DNA of 5,251 bases from the NCBI GenBank assembly GCA_002435585.1, contig DJDY01000077.1, forward strand, positions 1,343-6,593. The letters are read 5' to 3'. The position numbers were made by a program, and so were the translations under genes. Shown here one piece after another: positions 1-3,761 of this stretch; within the stretch, counting starts at the first letter, position 1, and every line of letters starts with the position of its first letter. The stretch comes from Lachnospira sp. UBA5912. GTDB lineage: Bacteria; Bacillota; Clostridia; Lachnospirales; Lachnospiraceae. Below the pieces are notes generated by a model that did no database searches, had not been told where the DNA came from, and was given only the letters and a program-made list of their open reading frames with translations.

Positions 1-48
1 GAAGTTACGAAAAAAGATGATGAAAGTCATAAGCAGTCAGAAGGTTAA
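1..48 (+). CDS. rbfA: Ribosome-binding factor A, C-terminal end (partial)
   Basis: Only the last 15 codons and the TAA stop are inside the window. They read as a charged, hydrophilic tail (EVTKKDDESHKQSEG). RbfA binds the 30S subunit and assists late 16S rRNA maturation and cold adaptation. The tail itself carries no diagnostic motif. The call rests on the conserved order rbfA - (nrnA) - truB - ribF - rpsO - pnp in Firmicutes, and on the disordered, Lys/Glu-rich tail usual for the end of RbfA after its KH-like domain. The gene begins upstream of the window. It is followed after 46 nt by nrnA. Another gene ending here is possible, so confidence is moderate. Confidence 0.6.
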   Translation, partial: EVTKKDDESHKQSEG

Positions 49-52
49 TGTT

Positions 53-76
53 GCTGCAGGGTAGCTTTGTTTTTTT
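53..76 (+). terminator. Possible weak terminator or attenuator between rbfA and nrnA
   Basis: A short hairpin, GCTGC (53-57) with GTAGC (61-65) around the loop AGG, is followed directly by TTTGTTTTTTT (66-76). One pair is G-U and the stem is only 5 bp, so termination would be partial at best. The T-run is the strongest terminator-like part. Read-through into nrnA is expected because no clear promoter was found in the 46-nt gap. Chance occurrence in AT-rich DNA is a real alternative. Confidence 0.3.
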
Positions 77-94
77 AGGAATGGAGAATAAGAT

Positions 95-1054
95 ATGAAT
101 GTGATTGAGGAATTAAAGGGTGCACATGTTGTCGGAATAACGGGACATATAAGACCAGATGGCGATTGTACTGGTTCTACACTTGCATTATATAATTATT
201 TAAAGAAAAATGTACCTGATATGGAGGTTTCGGTATATCTTGAACAGCCGGGAGAGGAATTCTCATATCTTAATGGATATTCAGATATAAAGAATACATT
301 AGAGGAAGATAAAAGATTTGATGCATTTGTTGTCCTTGATTGTAGTTCAATAGACAGGATAGAACCTTTTGCCAAAGGTTTTGAAAATGCGGATAAAACT
401 ATATGCATTGATCATCATATAAGTAATAACAACTTTGCTGATGTTAACCAGGTTGTGCCTGATTCAAGCTCAGCATGTGAAGTGTTGTATGATACACTTG
501 ATGAAGATAAGATAGATAAGGCAGTTGCAGAATGCATATATACAGGAATCATTCATGATACAGGCGTGTTCAAGTACAGCTGCACATCTCTTCATACTAT
601 GGAAGTAGCTGGAAAGATGATGCAGATGGGAATAGATTATTCTGATATTATAGATAATAGTTTTTATAAGAAAACTTATATCCAGAATCAGATATTAGGA
701 AGAGCACTTCTTGAAAGTGTACTGTTTTATGATGGAAAATGTATATTTTCAAGTGTTACAAGAGATGAGATGAATTTCTATGGTGTGACAGGAAAAGAGT
801 TAGGTGGCATCATAGAACAGTTAAGGCTTACAGATGGAGTAGAGGTAGCTATATTCCTGTATGAAACGGGTGATAATGAGTACAAAGTAAGCTTAAGGTC
901 TAAGAAGTATATTGATGTAAGTACAATTGCTGTAAGCTTTGGCGGTGGCGGACATGTAAGAGCAGCAGGATTTTCAGCAAATGGTACAGTACATGATATA
1001 ATCAACCGTATAGGTGAGATGATAGAAGAACAGTATGCTGGTATGAACCAGTAA
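95..1054 (+). CDS. nrnA: DHH/DHHA1 phosphoesterase, bifunctional oligoribonuclease / pAp phosphatase NrnA-like
   Basis: This 319-residue cytoplasmic protein has the usual NrnA length. The DHH family motifs appear in order: H18-x3-D22-x-D24 followed by GS (27-28), D82 in VVLDCSS, the signature DHH at 106-108, and D155 in GIIHDTGVF. These residues bind the metal pair. A C-terminal DHHA1 domain carries the substrate-binding glycine loop GGGGH (283-287) followed by AAG. NrnA enzymes hydrolyse 2-5 nt RNA from an end and dephosphorylate 3'-phosphoadenosine 5'-phosphate to AMP. Which activity dominates here cannot be read from sequence. The ATG at 95 has a GGAG at 83-86 with 8 nt spacing. The gene sits between rbfA and truB, an arrangement common in Clostridia, and shares an operon with pnp, whose product leaves short oligonucleotides of the kind NrnA removes. 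Confidence 0.92.
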   Translation: MNVIEELKGAHVVGITGHIRPDGDCTGSTLALYNYLKKNVPDMEVSVYLEQPGEEFSYLNGYSDIKNTLEEDKRFDAFVVLDCSSIDRIEPFAKGFENADKTICIDHHISNNNFADVNQVVPDSSSACEVLYDTLDEDKIDKAVAECIYTGIIHDTGVFKYSCTSLHTMEVAGKMMQMGIDYSDIIDNSFYKKTYIQNQILGRALLESVLFYDGKCIFSSVTRDEMNFYGVTGKELGGIIEQLRLTDGVEVAIFLYETGDNEYKVSLRSKKYIDVSTIAVSFGGGGHVRAAGFSANGTVHDIINRIGEMIEEQYAGMNQ

Positions 1055-1104
1055 AGACGTCAGGACTTTATGGAACTTTATGGGATAAAGGAGAATGTGT
1101 CGGT

Positions 1105-2022
1105 ATGAACGGTATTATTAATGTTTATAAAGAAAAAGGATTCACATCGCATGATGTAGTTGCTAAACTCAGGGGAATCCTCCATATGAAAAAAATCGGG
1201 CATACCGGAACACTTGATCCGGATGCTGTAGGAGTACTGCCCGTATGCCTTGGAAAAGGAACGGGTCTGGTATCCATGATTACTGACTGGACTAAGACTT
1301 ACGAAGCGGTAATGCTTCTTGGTACAACTACAGATACACAGGATACAAGTGGAACAGTGCTGACAAGGTCAGAAGTTAATGTTGATGAAAGAACTGTTCT
1401 TGAGGTGTGCAGTCAGTTTGAAGGCGAATATGATCAGATTCCGCCTATGTATTCAGCACTTAAGGTGAATGGAAAGAAACTGTATGAACTTGCAAGAGCA
1501 GGTATCGAGGTTGAAAGAAAACCAAGAAAAGTTGTTATTAACTCGTTGAGAGTTAATGATATAAGCCTTGAAGATGATGTTAAAACAGTGACAATTACAG
1601 TTGATTGTTCCAAAGGAACATATATCAGAACATTATGTGAAGATATAGGGAAAAAATTAGGCTGTGGCGCATGCATGATGTCGCTTAAAAGAACAAGAGT
1701 AGGTGAATTCGTTATTGATGATACACTTACGCTTAATCAGATAGCTGCACTTGCACTAAAAGGTGAAATACAGGATTATATAGTCGGGATAGACAAGATG
1801 TTTCCTGATTATAGAAAACTGACAATAGATGATTCATACAATAAGCTTCTGTACAATGGCAATAAACTTCCATTGGAGGCGGTTGCCGAGGAGAATGGTG
1901 AGATTCTGGATATGGAAAAATTCAGAATATACGATTCTTGTGATGATTTTGTTGGCATATATAAATATATCGGAGGACAGTTAGTTCCCGAGAAAATGTT
2001 TTATGAAAAATCAGTTACCTGA
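1105..2022 (+). CDS. truB: tRNA pseudouridine(55) synthase TruB
   Basis: The gene encodes 305 residues, normal for the family. TruB isomerises U55 in the T-loop of elongator tRNAs to pseudouridine and also acts as a tRNA folding chaperone. The catalytic motif [15 protein letters not shown] lies at 32-46 with the catalytic aspartate D38. Y66 in KTYEA matches the conserved active-site tyrosine. [20 protein letters not shown] (111-130) and [10 protein letters not shown] (167-176) are further TruB signatures. The region after about residue 235 corresponds to the variable, PUA-like C-terminal part. The ATG at 1105 is preceded by AAAGGAG (1087-1093) with a rather long 11-nt spacing. It is kept because the N-terminus [19 protein letters not shown] aligns with the family from its first residues. 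The gap to nrnA is 50 nt and to ribF 18 nt, consistent with one transcript. Confidence 0.97.
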   Translation: MNGIINVYKEKGFTSHDVVAKLRGILHMKKIGHTGTLDPDAVGVLPVCLGKGTGLVSMITDWTKTYEAVMLLGTTTDTQDTSGTVLTRSEVNVDERTVLEVCSQFEGEYDQIPPMYSALKVNGKKLYELARAGIEVERKPRKVVINSLRVNDISLEDDVKTVTITVDCSKGTYIRTLCEDIGKKLGCGACMMSLKRTRVGEFVIDDTLTLNQIAALALKGEIQDYIVGIDKMFPDYRKLTIDDSYNKLLYNGNKLPLEAVAEENGEILDMEKFRIYDSCDDFVGIYKYIGGQLVPEKMFYEKSVT

Positions 2023-2030
2023 AAGGTGGT
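2023..2030 (+). promoter_or_regulatory. Shine-Dalgarno sequence that decides the ribF start
   Basis: AAGGTGGT, just after the truB stop, differs by one base from the ideal anti-16S complement AAGGAGGT. It precedes the ATG at 2041 by 10 nt. Two GTG codons (2026 and 2029) in the ribF frame lie inside this sequence and have no ribosome binding site of their own, so they are poor start candidates. Confidence 0.65.
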
Positions 2031-2040
2031 GCATACCAGG

Positions 2041-2967
2041 ATGGAATACATACATGGTACTGAGGATTTTCGGCTTAAAAGACCAAGTGCGGTAACACTT
2101 GGCAAATTCGATGGTGTTCATCTTGGACATCAGAAGCTGATATCGATAGTCAGGGAAAAGGCGGAGGAGATGGGACTTCTGTCGGTTATGTTTACATTTG
2201 ACAGAATACCATTAAGTATATGTCCACAGAAAAACCAGCATTTTCTTTCTACTAATTCAGAAAGAAGGGTCTTGTGTGAGAATTATGGACTGGATGTCGA
2301 GGTAGAATATCCGTTTACAACGCAACTTATGAATATGGAACCAGAAGACTTCGTTGAAAATATACTTGTTAAAAAACTCAATGCCAAAGTTATTGTTGTT
2401 GGTACAGATTACTGCTTTGGAAAAAACAGAAGCGGTAATGTTGAATTTCTTATCAACAATGCGGTTAAATATGGATATGAAACTATAGTTGTAGAAAAAG
2501 AAAAGTTTCAGGATAAGGATATAAGTAGTACATATGTGCGTGAAGAGCTGAAGATGGGACATATGGAAACGGTAAATGTACTTTTAAACAGACCATATTC
2601 CATATCTGGAATAGTTGCTAAAGGCAGACAGCTTGGAAGGACTCTGGATATTCCTACGATTAATGTATATCCTACAGAGATAAAGCTGCTTCCTCCTAAT
2701 GGAGTATATGCATCGAAGATACTTATTGATAATATAGAATATTACGGAGTGACGAATCTTGGTACGAAACCAACGGTTAGTGACGGATATGAGATAAGTG
2801 TAGAGACTAATGTGTTTTATTTTGACAAAGATGTGTATGGGAACAGGGTAGAGGTTAAATTGCTTCATTTTCTAAGACAGGAAATGAAATTCGAAAATAT
2901 TGAAGCTTTAAAGAAACAGATGGAAAGCGATGCTAATTTTGCAAAAGAAATGTTTATGATTAAATAA
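2041..2967 (+). CDS. ribF: Bifunctional riboflavin kinase / FAD synthetase RibF
   Basis: The protein has 308 residues from the ATG at 2041. An in-frame GTG at 2026 would add five (MVHTR) but lies within the Shine-Dalgarno sequence. RibF phosphorylates riboflavin to FMN and adenylylates FMN to FAD. The N-terminal adenylyltransferase domain shows GKFDGVHLGHQ (21-31) with the nucleotidyltransferase HxGH (27-30), VGTDYCFGKNRSGN (120-133) and ISSTYVR (161-167). The C-terminal kinase domain shows GRQLGRTLDIPTIN (195-208), LPPNGVYA (217-224), NLGTKPTV (239-246), the catalytic glutamate E255 in VETNVF, and the closing FLRQEMKF segment. The usual PTAN is PTIN here, with the Asn kept. All motifs are present, so both activities are expected. 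There is no FMN riboswitch in front, so expression should follow the operon. Confidence 0.95.
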   Translation: MEYIHGTEDFRLKRPSAVTLGKFDGVHLGHQKLISIVREKAEEMGLLSVMFTFDRIPLSICPQKNQHFLSTNSERRVLCENYGLDVEVEYPFTTQLMNMEPEDFVENILVKKLNAKVIVVGTDYCFGKNRSGNVEFLINNAVKYGYETIVVEKEKFQDKDISSTYVREELKMGHMETVNVLLNRPYSISGIVAKGRQLGRTLDIPTINVYPTEIKLLPPNGVYASKILIDNIEYYGVTNLGTKPTVSDGYEISVETNVFYFDKDVYGNRVEVKLLHFLRQEMKFENIEALKKQMESDANFAKEMFMIK

Positions 2968-2976
2968 ATTATTTTG

Positions 2977-3017
2977 AATCAATTATAAGATTTGATTTTG
3001 CAAATTGCAAATTGATT
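2977..3017. repeat. AT-rich inverted repeat between ribF and rpsO
   Basis: AATCAATT (2977-2984) and AATTGATT (3010-3017) are perfect 8-bp inverted arms separated by 25 nt. Inside, the 7-mer TTGCAAA occurs twice in tandem (2998-3011). The stem contains one G-C pair and has no following T-run, so it is not a convincing terminator. It lies just upstream of the rpsO promoter and could serve as A/T-rich upstream DNA for it. The function is unknown and chance is possible. Confidence 0.3.
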
Positions 3018-3029
3018 TATGAAAAACAC

Positions 3030-3058
3030 TTGATAAAATAATAGAGGTATGATATATT
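3030..3058 (+). promoter_or_regulatory. Sigma-A type promoter for rpsO(-pnp), extended -10
   Basis: A -35 box TTGATA (3030-3035) and a -10 box TATATT (3053-3058) are separated by exactly 17 nt. Each matches five of six consensus bases. TGA at 3050-3052 gives the TGn extended -10 motif. Transcription would start near 3065, leaving a leader of about 80 nt before rpsO. This gives rpsO, and possibly pnp, a promoter separate from the upstream operon. Confidence 0.72.
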
Positions 3059-3073
3059 AACAATGTATGAGCC

Positions 3074-3121
3074 GTCACTCGGATTAGGGACACTCCGACC
3101 CGGATCTTAGTGTCAGGTGAT
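3074..3121 (+). promoter_or_regulatory. Structured rpsO leader, probable S15 autoregulatory element with pseudoknot
   Basis: Three helices can form at once. The outer helix GTCAC (3074-3078) pairs with GTGAT (3117-3121), including one terminal G-U. Helix S2, GACACT (3089-3094), pairs with AGTGTC (3109-3114). Helix S1, TCGG (3079-3082), pairs with CCGA (3095-3098). S1 and S2 interleave as an H-type pseudoknot with loops of 6, 0 and 10 nt, a geometry that favours coaxial stacking. Competing folds are CCG (3072-3074) with CGG (3080-3082), and CCG (3095-3097) with CGG (3101-3103). Ribosomal protein S15 is known to repress its own mRNA through 5'-leader structures, including pseudoknots, in several bacteria. 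The assignment to S15 is inferred from position. The Shine-Dalgarno (3130-3135) lies 9 nt downstream of the structure. Confidence 0.6.
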
Positions 3122-3144
3122 TAAATAACAGGAGGAACATTAGA

Positions 3145-3411
3145 ATGATATCTAAGGAAAAGAAAGCAGAAATTATTGCTAATTACGGAAGAAAAGCAGG
3201 AGATACAGGTTCTCCAGAAGTTCAGATTGCAATCTTAACAGAAAGAATTGCTGAATTAACAGAACATTTAAAGGTTAACCAGAAAGATCATCACTCAAGA
3301 AGAGGTCTTTTAAAGATGGTTGGTAAGAGAAGAGCTTTACTTTCTTACTTAAAGAAGAACGATATCGAAAGCTACAGAAGCTTAATCGAGCGTTTAGGAA
3401 TCAGAAAGTAA
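3145..3411 (+). CDS. rpsO: 30S ribosomal protein S15
   Basis: The 88-residue protein matches the family length. S15 is a primary 16S rRNA binder in the central domain, at the h20/h21/h22 junction, and forms part of intersubunit bridge B4. [11 protein letters not shown] (19-29) and DHHSRRGLL (48-56) are hallmark segments. H41, D48 and S51, known rRNA-contacting positions in E. coli S15, fall at the same numbers here. The C-terminus ends in IERLGIRK as usual. The ATG at 3145 follows a strong AGGAGG (3130-3135) with 9 nt spacing, fitting high expression. The gene has its own promoter and a structured leader, and is followed by a GC-rich hairpin before pnp. Confidence 0.98.
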   Translation: MISKEKKAEIIANYGRKAGDTGSPEVQIAILTERIAELTEHLKVNQKDHHSRRGLLKMVGKRRALLSYLKKNDIESYRSLIERLGIRK

Positions 3412-3417
3412 TTATAA

Positions 3418-3464
3418 GGGCGGAGTTGTACCTGGTTGTACAACCCCGCCCTGCTTGATTTTCT
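3418..3464 (+). terminator. Rho-independent terminator after rpsO, weak T-tract
   Basis: GGGCGG (3418-3423) pairs with CCGCCC (3446-3451) and GTTGTAC (3425-3431) pairs with GTACAAC (3438-3444), with one A-C mismatch between them and a 6-nt loop (CTGGTT). The stem is 13 bp plus the mismatch and very stable, starting 6 nt after the rpsO stop. The tail TGCTTGATTTTCT is interrupted, so partial termination with read-through into pnp is likely. It may also protect the rpsO 3' end from exonucleases. Confidence 0.8.
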
Positions 3465-3484
3465 ATAATGACAGATTGTATAAG
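3455..3484 (+). promoter_or_regulatory. Candidate weak promoter for pnp in the terminator tail
   Basis: TTGATT (3455-3460) and TATAAG (3479-3484) are spaced by 18 nt and match four and five of six consensus bases. A perfect TATAAT is also present at 3464-3469, but nothing resembling a -35 box lies 16-18 nt before it. A start near 3491 would put the long hairpin at 3536-3618 into the pnp leader. The call is tentative because such hexamers are frequent in AT-rich DNA. Confidence 0.3.
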
Positions 3485-3524
3485 AATGTTTGGTTAAAGT
3501 ATTTCCTGAGAGTATTTGAATCTG

Positions 3525-3543
3525 TAACAGAAGATAACAGAAG
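3525..3543 (+). repeat. Two-copy direct repeat TAACAGAAG
   Basis: TAACAGAAG occurs at 3525-3533 and again at 3535-3543, separated by one base. The second copy forms the outer 5' strand of the long hairpin. The first could pair with the same 3' strand (CTTCTGTT, 3611-3618), so the hairpin base could exist in two registers. Confidence 0.6.
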
Positions 3544-3618
3544 GAATATACCGAGACCACTCAAAAGAATATCATGCTGCAAGATGGTGTTTTTTTGAGT
3601 TGTTTCGGACCTTCTGTT
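3536..3618 (+). promoter_or_regulatory. Very long hairpin in the pnp leader, candidate RNase III / PNPase autoregulation site
   Basis: An 83-nt stretch folds back on itself in three segments. AACAGAAGG (3536-3544) pairs with CCTTCTGTT (3610-3618), 9 bp. CCGAGAC (3551-3557) pairs with GTTTCGG (3602-3608), 7 bp with one G-U. The 17-nt strand 3559-3575 pairs with 3584-3600, 17 bp with three G-U. A single C-U mismatch (3558/3601) joins the inner two, an AATATA/A internal loop joins the outer, and the apical loop is 8 nt (3576-3583). The inner 25-position helix is long enough for a double-strand-specific RNase. In E. coli a long pnp leader hairpin is cut by RNase III and PNPase then destabilises its own mRNA. 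The same role here is inferred from position and shape. Confidence 0.62.
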
Positions 3619-3761
3619 CATTATGTGGTGAAGTTCTAAACTGTATATTAATCAGGAAAGAGATATAGTTCTTGATATTAACCAATTATTAATCCGGCAT
3701 ATCCAGGATAGCAGGATTATCACACCAAATTAAACAGCCATAAGGCAGAAACGAGGAAAGT
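3619..3761 (+). other. Remaining pnp 5' untranslated region
   Basis: This stretch between the long hairpin and pnp is AT-rich and holds no credible coding sequence. It contains the smaller hairpin at 3690-3719. A TTGATA at 3672-3677 resembles a -35 box but has no acceptable -10 box 16-18 nt downstream. A TATATT at 3644-3649 has no -35 box. The end of the stretch carries the pnp ribosome binding site GAGG (3753-3756), 5 nt from the ATG. Confidence 0.5.
3690..3719 (+). promoter_or_regulatory. Small hairpin upstream of the pnp start
   Basis: TAATCC (3690-3695) pairs with GGATTA (3714-3719). After a G-A mismatch, GC (3697-3698) pairs with GC (3711-3712), leaving a 12-nt loop. There is no T-run after it, so it is not a terminator. 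It could be a second structural element of the pnp leader or a chance fold. Confidence 0.3.

Noticed and set aside
81..98. Five-codon frame (ATG at 81) whose TGA overlaps the nrnA start
   Set aside because: Such tiny frames are common. Its ATG partly overlaps the ribosome binding site region, and nothing supports translational coupling.
1065..1083. Repeat ACTTTATGG at 1065-1073 and 1075-1083 before truB
   Set aside because: It is a short two-copy repeat with no structure or known site, most likely chance or slippage.
2257..2868. Two minus-strand open frames of about 100 codons opposite ribF (2257-2562 and 2584-2868)
   Set aside because: They are antisense to a full set of RibF motifs, are rich in Ile, Tyr and Phe as reverse complements of AT-rich codons are, and show no domain.
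3063..3110. 15-codon frame MYEPSLGLGTLRPGS in the rpsO leader as a leader peptide
   Set aside because: Its ATG falls at or before the predicted transcription start and has no ribosome binding site. The sequence is better explained by RNA pairing.
2968..3144. FMN riboswitch or other metabolite riboswitch near ribF or rpsO
   Set aside because: The gap before ribF is only 18 nt, and the rpsO leader has none of the conserved FMN-aptamer segments. The structure fits a ribosomal-protein leader better.
3372..3560. Minus-strand frame of 62 codons across the rpsO end and terminator
   Set aside because: It runs through the terminator hairpin and the S15 C-terminus and has no recognisable protein content.
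3536..3618. The long hairpin as a miniature transposable element
   Set aside because: There is no flanking target-site duplication, no terminal motif of a known family and no second copy in the window. The only repeat is a tandem pair on one side. Multi-copy presence in the genome could revive this idea.
3574..3639. 21-codon frame MLQDGVFLSCFGPSVHYVVKF inside the pnp leader hairpin
   Set aside because: There is no Shine-Dalgarno ahead of it and the ATG is buried in the hairpin stem. Its length is within chance.
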